Shown: in pieces, positions 44,183-53,735 of the stretch
Layout of the letters: each line of letters begins with the position of its first letter
Position numbering within the stretch: the first letter of the stretch is position 1
NCBI GenBank assembly: GCA_036382855.1
Contig: DASVPO010000034.1
Span: 1 to 64,000 of the forward strand
Length of the DNA: 64,000 nucleotides
Direction: 5' to 3'
Origin: DASVTR01 sp036382855
Lineage (GTDB): Bacteria > Acidobacteriota > Blastocatellia > Pyrinomonadales > Pyrinomonadaceae
The notes under the pieces: model-generated
Databases searched by the model: none
Seen by the model: only the letters and a program-made list of their open reading frames with translations
What the model was told of the DNA's origin: nothing
Program-made: the position numbers and the translations under genes

Positions 44183-45508
44183 ATGAGCGCAAACACTTTG
44201 ACGATTATTGACAATCGCACCGGCAAGCAATACGAGTTGCCCATCGAAAACGAGACTATCAGGGCCATGGACTTACGGCAGATTAAGGCCGCGCCCGACG
44301 ACTTCGGGTTGATGACCTACGACCCTGCCTTTATGAACACGGCCTCCTGCAAAAGCAAGATCACCTTCATTGACGGAGATAAGGGCATCCTGCGTTATCG
44401 CGGCTACCCGATTGAACAACTCGCAGAGCAGAGCACCTATCTGGAAGTCGCTTACCTAATCCTCCACGGCGAACTGCCAGACCAGAGCCAGCTCGACCAG
44501 TGGACTTGGCACATCACGCACCACACGCTGATCAACGAAAACATCAAGAAGGTGATGGACGGCTTTCACTACAACGCTCATCCGATGGGAACCTTCGAGG
44601 CTACCATCAGCGCGCTCTCGACCTTTTACCCCGACGCGAAGAATATCTTCGAAACCGAATGTCGCAAAAAACAGGTTCACCGCCTGATTGCGAAAGTGCC
44701 GACGATTGCAGCCTTCGCCTATCGCCATCGCATCGGCCTGCAATACTCCTACCCAGACAACGACCTCAGCTACACGGGCAACTTTCTCAACATGATGTTC
44801 AAGAAGACGGAGTTGAAGTACAAGCCCGACCCCGTGCTCGAACGCGCGCTCAACGTGCTCTTTATCCTCCACGCGGACCATGAGCAGAACTGCTCGACAA
44901 ACGCTATGCGCTCCATCGGCAGCGCTCAAACAGACCCCTACTCTTCAATCGCCGGAGCAGCCGCCGCGCTCTACGGCCCGCTCCACGGCGGCGCGAATGA
45001 AGCCGTGCTGCGAATGCTCAAGGAGATCGGCTCGATTGATAAAGTGCCGGACTACGTCAAGCGGGCCAAGAGCGGAGAGTTTCGACTGATGGGCTTCGGC
45101 CATCGCGTTTATAAGAACTACGACCCGCGCGCACGCATCATCAAGCAGGTCGCGGATGAAGTCTTCGAAGTGACGGGCAAAGACCCGCTTCTGGACATCG
45201 CGCTGGAATTAGAGCGCATCGCTCTCGAAGACGAGTATTTCGTCAAGCGCAAGCTCTACCCGAACGTTGATTTCTACTCAGGCATCATCTACCGCGCGAT
45301 GGGTTTCCCGGTTGACATGTTTCCAGTTCTCTTCGCCATCCCGCGCACCTCCGGCTGGATTGCGCAGTGGGAAGAGATGCTGCTCGACCCCGAACAGAAA
45401 ATCGCGCGCCCGCGACAAATCTACCTCGGCTACGACGAGCGCGACTACGTTCCGCTCGCACAACGCGACGGCAAACAGAGTCAGGCCGCGACGGGAGAGC
45501 AGGGATAA
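44183..45508 (+). CDS. gltA: Citrate synthase, type II
   Basis: A 441-residue citrate synthase that condenses acetyl-CoA and oxaloacetate at the entry of the TCA cycle. Active-site residues lie in HADHEQNCSTNAMR (His), PLHGGANEAVL (His) and GFGHRVYKNYDPRA. The N-terminal small domain with Cys-containing ASCKSKITFIDGDKG is typical of the type II (NADH-sensitive hexamer) group. The start is placed at ATG 44183 after GGGAGGG; the longer reading from 44114 adds an unlikely basic leader. A heptamer repeat begins 5 nt after its stop. Confidence 0.97.
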   Translation: MSANTLTIIDNRTGKQYELPIENETIRAMDLRQIKAAPDDFGLMTYDPAFMNTASCKSKITFIDGDKGILRYRGYPIEQLAEQSTYLEVAYLILHGELPDQSQLDQWTWHITHHTLINENIKKVMDGFHYNAHPMGTFEATISALSTFYPDAKNIFETECRKKQVHRLIAKVPTIAAFAYRHRIGLQYSYPDNDLSYTGNFLNMMFKKTELKYKPDPVLERALNVLFILHADHEQNCSTNAMRSIGSAQTDPYSSIAGAAAALYGPLHGGANEAVLRMLKEIGSIDKVPDYVKRAKSGEFRLMGFGHRVYKNYDPRARIIKQVADEVFEVTGKDPLLDIALELERIALEDEYFVKRKLYPNVDFYSGIIYRAMGFPVDMFPVLFAIPRTSGWIAQWEEMLLDPEQKIARPRQIYLGYDERDYVPLAQRDGKQSQAATGEQG

Positions 45509-45513
45509 AGGAA

Positions 45514-45588
45514 GTGATGAGTGATGAGTGATGAGTGATGAGTTGAAAGCAAATTGTTTTCACTCATTACTCATCGCTCGTCACTTTT
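45514..45588. repeat. Heptamer inverted repeat, GTGATGA family
   Basis: Four exact GTGATGA heptamers (45514-45541) are followed by a diverged inverted set (45558-45588: on the other strand GTGACGA, GCGATGA, GTAATGA, GTGAAAA). The loop is 16 nt. It lies between gltA and the DUF1440-like gene, both on the plus strand, so it could end gltA transcription or sit in the leader of the next gene. Confidence 0.8.
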
Positions 45589-45604
45589 TCAGGGGGATGT
45601 ACTG

Positions 45605-46201
45605 ATGAGAGATGGTGTTAATGAAGAGGGCAAGGGGCGGGGGCGCGAGGCTGATGTGTGGAAGGGGCTGGCGGCTGGCCTATTGGGCGGTCTGGTTGCG
45701 TCGTTGGTGATGAACCAGTTTCAGGAGATGTGGAGCAGACAGACGGAGGGCATTGAAAAGCCGCACGGGGCGCAAGCGCTGAAGCCTAGCGGCGGGCACG
45801 AGGCCGTTGACGAAATCAGGCGTGCGCCTCATGCCAACACAGAAGAGCAGGAGGACGCAACGGAGAAAATCGCCAGCGCTGTTTCCGAAAACATCTTCAA
45901 CCGTCATCTAGCGAAGGACGAGAAAGAACTGGCGGGCGCTCTGGTCCACTACGCTTACGGCGCGATGATGGGCGCAGTTTACGGAGTCGTCGCAGAGTTT
46001 GCGCCGCAGGTGAGCGTGGGTGCTGGTCTGCCTTTCGGCGCTGTCTTCTGGGTGGCGGCAGACGAAGTTGCAGTGCCGCTCTTAGGGCTGGCCGAGAAGC
46101 CTGACAAGTATCCGCTCTCGACACACGCCTATGCGCTCTGCTCACACCTTGTTTACGGATTGACGGCCGAAGCCGTGCGTCGCACGCTGCGAAGGATATG
46201 A
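45605..46201 (+). CDS. YagU/DUF1440-like inner membrane protein
   Basis: A 198-residue membrane protein with about four hydrophobic segments: GLAAGLLGGLVASLVMNQF (residues about 20-38), LVHYAYGAMMGAVYGVVAEF, LPFGAVFWVAADEVAVPLLGL, and AYALCSHLVYGLTAEAVR. A charged linker (about 45-100) separates the first two. The DEVAVPLLGL and H-x-x-YG elements match the DUF1440/YagU family, in which E. coli YagU is linked to acid resistance. The start is at ATG 45605 after AGGGGGAT; an in-frame extension upstream is repeat-derived. Confidence 0.75.
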   Translation: MRDGVNEEGKGRGREADVWKGLAAGLLGGLVASLVMNQFQEMWSRQTEGIEKPHGAQALKPSGGHEAVDEIRRAPHANTEEQEDATEKIASAVSENIFNRHLAKDEKELAGALVHYAYGAMMGAVYGVVAEFAPQVSVGAGLPFGAVFWVAADEVAVPLLGLAEKPDKYPLSTHAYALCSHLVYGLTAEAVRRTLRRI

Positions 46202-46255
46202 AAGATTTTGCGTGCAGCGGTAAAATTTGTGAGCGTCGTGTAGCAATTAAAGAGC

Positions 46256-46978
46256 ATGTGCCCGGATAATCGGCAGCATCGTGGCTCGCATCCGGCAGAC
46301 CGCCGCTTGTTTGAGAGCGCGCAGCTTCCCGCTCTGCGACGCGCGACCGCCGAACTCTCATGGCTCTTGAGCCGCGAGTATGCTTTGAAGAGCGCCCTGA
46401 AGCTCGTCGGCGACCGTTACAATTTGACAGAGCGGCAAAGGCTGGCGATTTCGCGCGCGGCCTGTTCGGATGCAAGCCTTGAGCGACGCGCGGAGTGCTC
46501 ATTGGCCGTCTCAAACATCGGTGGTCAACGCCTGCTCGTTGACGGCTTCAATCTCATCATCACGATTGAAGCGGCGCTTGGCGGAGGCCCTCTGCTCGTC
46601 TGCCGCGACGACTGCATACGCGACCTCTCCAGCGTTCACGGCTCATACAGGTCTGTCGAGGAGACGGAAAAAGCGATTCGCTTAATCGGCGCGAGCCTCG
46701 CCGCGCTCAATCCGCTTGCAGTCCGCTGGCTGCTCGACCGTCCAATTTCCAACAGCGGCCGCCTCGCCGCTCGTATCAAGGAGTTGGCCCACGAACAGAA
46801 TTGGCCCTGGACGATTGATGTCATCTTCAACCCGGACGCGGAGCTTGCTTCTTCCGCAGAGATTGTCGTCACGTCTGATTCCGCAGTGCTCGACCGTGCG
46901 GGCCGCTGGATTAACCTGAACGCGTATTTAATCGGCCGGCATATTTCTCAAGCGTGGTTAATAGATTGCAGAGCGTGA
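46256..46978 (+). CDS. DUF434 domain protein
   Basis: A 240-residue protein with the DUF434 N-terminal region (LRRATAELSWLLSREYALKSALKLVGDRYNLTERQR in outline, then ISRAACSD) and an alpha/beta C-terminal domain. That domain contains LLVDGFNLIITIEAAL, VCRDDCIRDLSSVHGSYR and VVTSDSAVLDRAGRWINLN. The DGFN and SD...D pattern recalls PIN/NYN-type nuclease folds, which I note as inference only. The family occurs in archaea and diverse bacteria; function unknown. Monocistronic on context. Confidence 0.75.
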   Translation: MCPDNRQHRGSHPADRRLFESAQLPALRRATAELSWLLSREYALKSALKLVGDRYNLTERQRLAISRAACSDASLERRAECSLAVSNIGGQRLLVDGFNLIITIEAALGGGPLLVCRDDCIRDLSSVHGSYRSVEETEKAIRLIGASLAALNPLAVRWLLDRPISNSGRLAARIKELAHEQNWPWTIDVIFNPDAELASSAEIVVTSDSAVLDRAGRWINLNAYLIGRHISQAWLIDCRA

Positions 46979-47048
46979 GGGCGCTTGCGGAGGGACGGTA
47001 AACGTTGGAGTGCATCGTGGCTCGTGTCCTCTGATAAACTATTAATCG

Positions 47049-47078
47049 TTGACATGAGCGGCCCGGCTCTCGTACCTT
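47049..47078 (+). promoter_or_regulatory. Possible sigma-70-type promoter
   Basis: TTGACA (47049-47054) and TACCTT (47073-47078) are separated by 18 nt. The -35 is perfect and the -10 weak. It lies 150 nt upstream of the small membrane protein gene at 47228. Confidence 0.35.
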
Positions 47079-47227
47079 ATCTCTTGTAGTCATTTTCCGG
47101 GACTACGCCCCACTGAAATCCTCAAGCAGCACAAACCAGCAATTCCTGAAGACGCGAGTGTGCTTCAAGGCGAAAGTGTCCGCTCAGGCTAGGGAGCGGC
47201 CCGCTGTCATTTGCAGGCGGAGGTCTT

Positions 47228-47461
47228 ATGAAAGCAAGCAATCGAATCGAACTGGAAAACGTCGGGCGGCAGGCGAGCGGGCTGATTATCAAGCCTCTCA
47301 AGCACCTCGTCAGCCTCGTGCTCAGAACCATCGTCGCCAGTTTTGTCTTCTACGTCGGCATCGCAGTGACGCTCTATTGTCTGGGTTATCCCGTTCCGCG
47401 CGTATCGGATCTGGGCCGTTATCTCAGCAGCCTGTCCGATTTGGCAAACATACTGTCTTAG
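47228..47461 (+). CDS. Small single-pass membrane protein
   Basis: A 77-residue protein of unknown family. A polar/basic N-terminus (MKASNRIELENVGRQASG) is followed by an amphipathic basic part and one transmembrane helix (about residues 29-52, LVLRTIVASFVFYVGIAVTLYCL). The C-terminus ends in short serine-rich repeats. A GGCGGAGGTC ribosome binding site lies just upstream. Coding potential is supported by the ribosome binding site and the membrane helix; function unknown. Confidence 0.6.
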   Translation: MKASNRIELENVGRQASGLIIKPLKHLVSLVLRTIVASFVFYVGIAVTLYCLGYPVPRVSDLGRYLSSLSDLANILS

Positions 47462-47549
47462 CGAACCGGCGCGGCTGAGAGCGTAAATATCTTGCCCTTT
47501 GAATCACACAGGGCTGAAGGTGTGAGCGATAGCTTTAGGAGTTTGATTG

Positions 47550-48347
47550 ATGAGCGATGAGCGGGAGCGGTGTCTGGAACTTCTCGGCCTGAAGCCGGGA
47601 GCATCCGCGCAGGAGATTAAAGCGGCCTACAGGGATCTGGCGAAGGTCTGGCATCCAGACCGCTTCGCACACGACGCGCGCTTGCAGGAGAAGGCCCAAG
47701 ATAAACTGAAAGAGATTAACGAAGCCTACGAAGCTCTGACGACCGGGAACTTCAACTACAGTCGGAGCGCGCCGCGCCGCTCAAACGAATCAACGGCAGC
47801 GCAAGCACGGTCTTCATCATTATCACACACGGGCGGCAAATACGTCTGGACCACGTTGGCCCTCATTGCCTGTCTTGTCACCACAGGTTTCTTCATCGCG
47901 CCAAGACTCCTGCCCGAAGAGAAAAGCGAAGCTGAGCAGATGAGCGCCAGCAGTAGCACTGGCAACCAGCGCGTCGCGGGCGCGGAGGTTGAGAAGGACG
48001 AAGCCTTGAGCGGCAGGCAGGAGAGAAAAAGTGTGGAGAAGCAGAAAGCTCCCGCCGCAGCTTCAATCCCCGCGCCAGTTGAAGCGGGCACGCGCGTGCG
48101 TGCGATTCCGACCGTGACGGTCACGATTGACCCGACGACGGGAGCGCTTGCGACCGCCGCTTGTCCCATCAAAAGCTCCATGACCTACGTCAGCGGGCAG
48201 GAGCCGCGCCAGCCTTGCAGCGCCAACCATGAAGCGAGCGCCGCAACAAAGGAAGCGACCGCAGAGGATAAGAAGAAGTCTCGTTTAAAGTCTGTCGTTA
48301 ACCGTCTGGCTGCTCCGGCCCGTTGGCTCAAAGATAAGACGCAATAA
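47550..48347 (+). CDS. Membrane-anchored J-domain protein
   Basis: A 265-residue protein with an N-terminal J domain (residues about 4-70), including the essential HPD in VWHPDRF and LKEINEAYEAL. A Ser/Arg-rich linker follows, then one transmembrane helix (about 102-122, VWTTLALIACLVTTGFFIA). The C-terminal region is charged and Ala/Lys-rich (about 125-265) with a CPI...C pair. It would recruit and stimulate DnaK at the membrane. Unlike DnaJ it lacks the Gly/Phe and zinc-finger regions, so it is a class C J protein. TTG at 47547 is in frame, but ATG 47550 is preferred. Confidence 0.85.
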   Translation: MSDERERCLELLGLKPGASAQEIKAAYRDLAKVWHPDRFAHDARLQEKAQDKLKEINEAYEALTTGNFNYSRSAPRRSNESTAAQARSSSLSHTGGKYVWTTLALIACLVTTGFFIAPRLLPEEKSEAEQMSASSSTGNQRVAGAEVEKDEALSGRQERKSVEKQKAPAAASIPAPVEAGTRVRAIPTVTVTIDPTTGALATAACPIKSSMTYVSGQEPRQPCSANHEASAATKEATAEDKKKSRLKSVVNRLAAPARWLKDKTQ

Positions 48348-48463
48348 CTTGCCCGGAAGCGTTAACTGTCAGCCTCGCCTCTCGCATTTCTGTCTTCGTT
48401 CGCATCCCTGTTTTCCATTGAGCTTCAGTTTTCGGCTGACGTTGATGATAGAATGTCTTCAAC

Positions 48464-49912
48464 ATGAGGGGTCTTGGAAGACTGACGCGAAAAACTCTAC
48501 TCGTCTGCCTCGTAGTTGGCCTCGGACTCTGTTGGGCACAGCGATTAACGGAAGCTGCCTCCGACGCAGCCGGGCCAGCAAACGATAGCAGCGCCGTCGC
48601 GCACGGACTCGACCCATTAGTGCTCTTCGGCCTGGCCCTGATTTTGATAGTGGCGAAGCTCGGCGGCGAGTTGTTTGAAAGAATCGGTCAGGCAGCGGTG
48701 CTCGGCGAACTCGTTGCGGGCATCATCATCGGCAATCTGGCGCTCGTAGGCTTTCAGGGCCTCGATTTTCTGAAAGTCAACGGTGTGATTAATGCGCTGG
48801 CTGAAATAGGCGTCATTATTCTGCTGTTTGAAGTCGGGCTGGAATCGAATCTGGGAGAGATGCTGGAGGTCGGTTGGTCTTCGCTCTTCGTGGCTGTGGC
48901 GGGTGTGGTCGCTCCCTTTCTGCTCGGCTGGATGGTTGCGGCCTACTTTATTCCGGCCGAGCCGCGTCTCGCACACGTCTTTATCGGAGCGACGCTCTGC
49001 GCGACGAGCGTTGGGATTACGGCGCGTGTGCTCAAAGACATGGGCCGCTTGCAATCGCGCGAGTCGCGCATCATTCTGGGAGCAGCTGTGATTGACGACG
49101 TGCTCGGCCTACTGATACTGGCGGTCGTAGCGGGCGCGATTAGGGCTGCTGCGACGGGCGCTGCGCTCTCGCTTATGGAGGTTGCGCTGATTGCCGGAAA
49201 GGCGCTCTTGTTTCTCCTGTGCGCGCTCGCGGTCGGACACTACGTTGCGCCGCGCATCTTTCATGGGGCTGGACGCCTTGAGAGCAGGGGCGTGTTGCTG
49301 GCGCTCTCGTTTGCTTTCTGTTTTCTGCTGGCGTGGGCCGCATCGCTCGTCGGCCTCGCTCCGATTGTCGGAGCGTTTGCAGCAGGTCTGGTGCTCGACG
49401 AAGTACACTTCGAGACCTTCCCGGAGCGGGGCAAGCATGACCTGCAAAAATTAATCACGCCCGTCAGCACGATATTCGTTCCCATCTTTTTCGTCGTGAT
49501 GGGATTGAAGGTTGACTTGCGAGCGTTTGCTCAACCAAACTTGATGGGCTTCGCCGCAGTCCTGACGTTGGCGGCAATCCTCGGCAAGCAAATCTGTTCG
49601 CTGGCTGTTATGGAACGCAAGCTTAACCGGCTGGCCGTCGGGCTGGGCATGATTCCGCGCGGCGAAGTCGGCCTGATTTTCGCGGGGCTGGGAACGACGC
49701 TCTTCCTGCCAAACGCGCAGGGCACGCGCGAGCCTATCATCGGCGCGGGCACGTTCGGCGTTATCGTCGTCATGGTCGTCATCACGACGCTGGCAGCGCC
49801 GCCCGCGCTCAAGTGGGCGCTCGGTCGCACCGTCGGGCCGGAGGAGACGGACGAATCCACAGACGCACATCGCGAGGTAGCAGAAGACGCCGCCGAGCGC
49901 ATCTCACGCTAG
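48464..49912 (+). CDS. CPA2-family cation:proton antiporter
   Basis: A 482-residue integral membrane protein of the Kef/NapA type that would exchange Na+ or K+ for H+. It starts with an N-terminal signal-like segment (residues about 11-32) and a short polar loop, then about 12 helices. The Asp-Asp ion-binding motif of electrogenic NapA/NhaA-like members is present in AAVIDDVLGLL. IGQAAVLGELVAGIIIG and IPRGEVGLIFAGLG are conserved CPA2 elements. The cytosolic tail is short and acidic with no TrkA domain. Confidence 0.9.
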   Translation: MRGLGRLTRKTLLVCLVVGLGLCWAQRLTEAASDAAGPANDSSAVAHGLDPLVLFGLALILIVAKLGGELFERIGQAAVLGELVAGIIIGNLALVGFQGLDFLKVNGVINALAEIGVIILLFEVGLESNLGEMLEVGWSSLFVAVAGVVAPFLLGWMVAAYFIPAEPRLAHVFIGATLCATSVGITARVLKDMGRLQSRESRIILGAAVIDDVLGLLILAVVAGAIRAAATGAALSLMEVALIAGKALLFLLCALAVGHYVAPRIFHGAGRLESRGVLLALSFAFCFLLAWAASLVGLAPIVGAFAAGLVLDEVHFETFPERGKHDLQKLITPVSTIFVPIFFVVMGLKVDLRAFAQPNLMGFAAVLTLAAILGKQICSLAVMERKLNRLAVGLGMIPRGEVGLIFAGLGTTLFLPNAQGTREPIIGAGTFGVIVVMVVITTLAAPPALKWALGRTVGPEETDESTDAHREVAEDAAERISR

Positions 49913-49975
49913 GACGCTTTTCAGCAGCTTGCCGCCGGAGCGAATCAGTTATCAATCAGAGGGGGAAACCGTAGG

Positions 49976-50290
49976 ATGAGCACGAAGAAGGCACAACAGA
50001 AGGTGGGCGCGCCTGAGAAGCCGCGCGGTCAGCAGATGGGTCGAGGCAATGACGCAGACCTCAATCGCGAGGCGATGGCCGACACTCCTTCGCTGCGCGG
50101 GCGTCGAAAAGGGGCAAACAAAATGTTTGCCGACGAATCCTCGCAGCACACAGGAGCAGACGCGGCCACTCCGCGCTCTAATACGCCATCGCTTCCGGCA
50201 GCGATGCCGACCGGCGTGCGCTTGGGCGAGTCGGGCGGCGAGAAAGCTTTCAAGAGACGACAGACGAAAAGTAAAAAGTCCAAAGCCTGA
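49976..50290 (+). CDS. Small basic, probably disordered protein
   Basis: A 104-residue Lys/Arg/Ala-rich protein (MSTKKAQQKVGAPEKPRG at the start, RRQTKSKKSKA at the end) without hydrophobic core or known motif. It is predicted to be mostly disordered. An AGAGGGGGAAACC purine run precedes the ATG. It follows the antiporter gene by 63 nt. Supported by the ribosome binding site and codon composition, but a weak call; could be a nucleic-acid-binding or ribosome-associated small protein. Confidence 0.5.
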   Translation: MSTKKAQQKVGAPEKPRGQQMGRGNDADLNREAMADTPSLRGRRKGANKMFADESSQHTGADAATPRSNTPSLPAAMPTGVRLGESGGEKAFKRRQTKSKKSKA

Positions 50291-50363
50291 AGGATGAAGC
50301 TCAAGGTCAGTCGGCGTCATACTGGCTCTGTGCTTTCGTCCCTTTGCTTTGAACTAATCTGAC

Positions 50364-53300
50364 GTGTCCCAAAATCAAGACAGCAAGATTCTGCCGCGCG
50401 TCGCATTGACGGCGCACCTCCTGCTGCTGCTACCGCTGCTGCTGGCGCTTCACCATAACGCGCAGGCGCAACAACTACCGATTAAAACTTATACGGTCGC
50501 AGACGGTCTGGCGCACGACGAGGTGGCTAAAATCGTGCAGGACTCGCACGGCTTTCTCTGGTTCTGTACGACCGAAGGCTTGAGCCGTTTTGACGGCTAT
50601 CGCTTCACCACCTACGGCGAACGCGACGGCCTCCCCTCGCCACACATCAACGACATGCTGGCTAGCCGTCGCAGCGGCATGTACTGGATTGCCACCAACG
50701 GCGGCGTCAGCCGCTTCGATCCGCAGGCACGTTCTCAGGCTGCGTCCGCCGAAGCGCAAAACCACGGCGCGCCTGCCGACGGCAGTGGCTCGCGCTCGTT
50801 GTTCACAACCTACCGGCTCGGCAGCGAAGCGCCGCCGAATTTCGTCAACGTCATTTACGAAGACCGCTACGGAAACATCTGGGCCGGGACCGCGGGCGGA
50901 CTCTTTCTTCTCGCGGGCGGCGACATCAAAGGCTCTTTCCGTCGCATCGAGTTGAATCTTCAGATGCGTTCGGACAAGGTTCTGGAAGTCATGTCGCTGG
51001 TGGAAGACAAAGAAGGTAGTCTCTGGATTGGCACTATCAAGGGCCTCGTGCGGCGCATGCCTGATGGCCGTACGTTTCATTACCCTTTGCAACCGGCGGC
51101 GGCAACAGACATCGTTTGGGCGCTCAACGCGGATGCCGAAGGAAGATTGTGGCTGGGCCATCAGAGCGGATTAATCGTGCTCAGGCCCGTGGCGGCCGCC
51201 GCGGCGAAAAATAGCGACCGCTTTTCGTGGCCCACGGATGCAGCAGAGCAAGAGCAACGGAAAACCCCGGAGCGGGAAAACGTCTCCGATCATCAACTGA
51301 GCCTGTCGCTTTCTCCGGGCGAGGCGCGTCGTCTCACGACCGCCGACGGGTTGGCCCATAACAACGTGCGCGCGTTGCACCGCGCGGCCGACGGGCGCTT
51401 CTGGATTGGAACATGGGGCGGCGGCCTTTCAGTCTTCGACGGCGAGAGCTTCCGTAATTACACTGCGGCGCAGGGCTTGAGCCGTCGCGTCAGCGCTCTG
51501 GCCGAAGACGGCAACGGAAATCTGTGGGTCGGCACGCAAACCAGCGGCGCGATGAAGATTTCCAGAAGCGGCCTGCTCTCCTATCGTGAGACCGACGGCC
51601 TCGGCAACGCAGACATCATCTCCATCTTTGAAGCTGAGGCGGGCGAGCTTTACGTCGTCAGCGCCAAGTGGACGATCAACCGTTTCGACGGAGAGCGCTT
51701 CACGGCCGTGCGGCCGAATCTACCGCAGCGCATCGTTGATTCCAGTTCCGGCCGTTGGGTCATCATTCGCGACCACCTCGGCGAATGGTGGGTCGCGACG
51801 GGCGAAGGTCTCTACCGCTTTCCGGCTGTCAAGCGGCTCGAAGATTTGGCGAGCACGCCGCCGCGCGCCGTCTATACAACTTCGGACGGACTGGCCGACA
51901 ACAACATCTCGCGCCTCTTCGAGGATTCGCGCGGCGACATCTGGATTAGCTCTTACAATCCGCCCGTGATGCTCACGCGTTGGGAACGCTCGACCGAAAA
52001 GTTTTATCTCTACGCGGAACAGGACGGTCTTCCGGCCTTTAACTGGACCAACGTCTTTAACGAGGACTCGGGCGGCAATCTCTGGATTGGACTGCACAAC
52101 GGCGGGCTGGCGCGTCGTCGTCAGGGGCGTTTCGATATTCTGGGAACAAACGAAGGCGTCCCCGAAGGCTTGAGTCAGGGACTCTATTTCGACGGCGCGG
52201 GCCGTCTCTGGATTGCTACGGCCGGGAAGGGAACCGGGCGCATTGATAATCCTCTGGCGGAGCAGCCGCGCGCAGTGCCCTTCACCACCACGGAAGAACT
52301 CAACAGCGATAATCTACACTGCTTTGCGGAAGACAACTTCGGACACATCTACATAGGGACTGCGCGCGGCGTCGAGCGTCTTGATCTGGCGACGGGGCGC
52401 ATCAAGCATTTCACGACGGCCGAAGGACTTGTTAAAAGCGAAGTGATGGCGGCCTTCCGCGACCGCAGCGGCACGCTCTGGTTTGGCACACGCGAGGGCC
52501 TCTCTCGCCTCATCCCCGAGCCTGACCGGCCGCAACCGCCGCCGCCCATCTTCATCAGCGGCCTGCGCATCGCAGGCGTCCCTCATGCAGTCTCCGAACT
52601 CGGAGCGACAGAAGTTTCCGGCCTCGTGCTTGAAGCGGGACAGAATCAGATTGAGATAGACTTCTTCGGCCTCAGCTTTTCGTCGGGCGCGAATCTCCGT
52701 TATCAATACTTGCTGGAGGGAGTTGATAAGGAATGGAGCGCGCCGACAGACCAGCGCACAGTCAACACGAATCTCGCGCCGGGCACGTACCGTTTTCTGG
52801 TGCGCGCCGTCAGCGCCGACGGCACGACGACTCCCAATCCGGCCAGCGTCAGCTTCACTATCCTGCGTCCGCTCTGGCAGCGCTGGTGGTTTTTGACATT
52901 GGCCGCACTTCTCGTCGCCTCTGCCGTGTACGCCGTCCTCCGTTATCGCTTCGCGCGTGCACTCGAACTCGAACGCGTGCGCACGCGCATCGCCACAGAC
53001 CTGCACGACGACATCGGCGCGAGCCTGACGCAGATTGCTATTCTGAGCGAAGTCGTCAACCAGCGCATCGGCACAAACGGCGCGAAAGCCTCAAGCGTCA
53101 TCGAACCGCTGAAGATGATTGCCGGAACTTCGCGCGAACTGGTTGACTCTATGAGCGACATCGTGTGGGCCATTAATCCGCGCAAGGACCACTTGAGCGA
53201 TCTCTCGCAGAGAATGCGTCGCTTTGCGAGCGACATCCTCGGCGCGCGCGACATAGACTTCCGTTTTCGCGCGCCCGGCGCAGACGAAAAGAACAGACGG

Positions 53301-53678
53301 CTCGGAGCAGACCTCCGCCGTGAGGTTTACCTGATTTACAAGGAGAGCGTCAACAATCTTGCCAAGCACTCTCATTGCACCGAAGCCGAGCTGCTGTTTC
53401 AAATCGAAAAAGACTGGCTGACCATCACCATTAGCGACAATGGCCGTGGGTTTGACTTCGAGCGTGTCTTAAACGGCGAGCACAGCGGCCTCGGCGGCCA
53501 CGGCCTTCTGGGCTTAAGAAGACGGGCCGAAGCTCTCGGCGGCACATACGAGGTGAAATCCACGCGCGGCGTCGGCACGACCGTCCGGCTAAAAATCCCT
53601 ACGGGAGAGCGCCGCCTGCGGCTTCCGCCGCTCTGGAAAAAGCTACTACCTAAACAGGTAGTATCGCGAAGGCGTTAA
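50364..53678 (+). CDS. Two-component propeller sensor histidine kinase (HisKA_3 type)
   Basis: A 1104-residue membrane kinase. A signal peptide (about residues 14-35) is followed by a large periplasmic propeller of Reg_prop repeats (for example GLAHNNVRALHRAADGRFWIGT; about residues 40-720), a Y_Y_Y domain (about 730-825) and one transmembrane helix (about 836-856). The cytosolic HisKA_3 domain has phospho-His in DLHDDIGASLTQI (about 880) and the HATPase domain has SDNGRGFDFE and GLLGLRRR. Such propellers sense polysaccharides in Bacteroidota; the ligand here is unknown. GTG start. The NarL-type regulator gene follows 57 nt later and is the expected partner. Confidence 0.92.
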   Translation: MSQNQDSKILPRVALTAHLLLLLPLLLALHHNAQAQQLPIKTYTVADGLAHDEVAKIVQDSHGFLWFCTTEGLSRFDGYRFTTYGERDGLPSPHINDMLASRRSGMYWIATNGGVSRFDPQARSQAASAEAQNHGAPADGSGSRSLFTTYRLGSEAPPNFVNVIYEDRYGNIWAGTAGGLFLLAGGDIKGSFRRIELNLQMRSDKVLEVMSLVEDKEGSLWIGTIKGLVRRMPDGRTFHYPLQPAAATDIVWALNADAEGRLWLGHQSGLIVLRPVAAAAAKNSDRFSWPTDAAEQEQRKTPERENVSDHQLSLSLSPGEARRLTTADGLAHNNVRALHRAADGRFWIGTWGGGLSVFDGESFRNYTAAQGLSRRVSALAEDGNGNLWVGTQTSGAMKISRSGLLSYRETDGLGNADIISIFEAEAGELYVVSAKWTINRFDGERFTAVRPNLPQRIVDSSSGRWVIIRDHLGEWWVATGEGLYRFPAVKRLEDLASTPPRAVYTTSDGLADNNISRLFEDSRGDIWISSYNPPVMLTRWERSTEKFYLYAEQDGLPAFNWTNVFNEDSGGNLWIGLHNGGLARRRQGRFDILGTNEGVPEGLSQGLYFDGAGRLWIATAGKGTGRIDNPLAEQPRAVPFTTTEELNSDNLHCFAEDNFGHIYIGTARGVERLDLATGRIKHFTTAEGLVKSEVMAAFRDRSGTLWFGTREGLSRLIPEPDRPQPPPPIFISGLRIAGVPHAVSELGATEVSGLVLEAGQNQIEIDFFGLSFSSGANLRYQYLLEGVDKEWSAPTDQRTVNTNLAPGTYRFLVRAVSADGTTTPNPASVSFTILRPLWQRWWFLTLAALLVASAVYAVLRYRFARALELERVRTRIATDLHDDIGASLTQIAILSEVVNQRIGTNGAKASSVIEPLKMIAGTSRELVDSMSDIVWAINPRKDHLSDLSQRMRRFASDILGARDIDFRFRAPGADEKNRRLGADLRREVYLIYKESVNNLAKHSHCTEAELLFQIEKDWLTITISDNGRGFDFERVLNGEHSGLGGHGLLGLRRRAEALGGTYEVKSTRGVGTTVRLKIPTGERRLRLPPLWKKLLPKQVVSRRR
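53644..53663. promoter_or_regulatory. Perfect palindrome, likely operator of the NarL-type regulator
   Basis: TACTACCT-AAAC-AGGTAGTA is a perfect 8-4-8 inverted repeat in the last codons of the kinase gene, about 73 nt before the regulator start. A related, less perfect copy lies at 54567-54582. NarL/FixJ regulators bind such inverted sites as dimers, so autoregulation is likely. Inference from symmetry and position. Confidence 0.6.
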
Positions 53679-53735
53679 CCGTTGTAAGCTTCAGTCCTCG
53701 CCGCGATTTTCGGACAAAACAGGAGAGGACCAAGG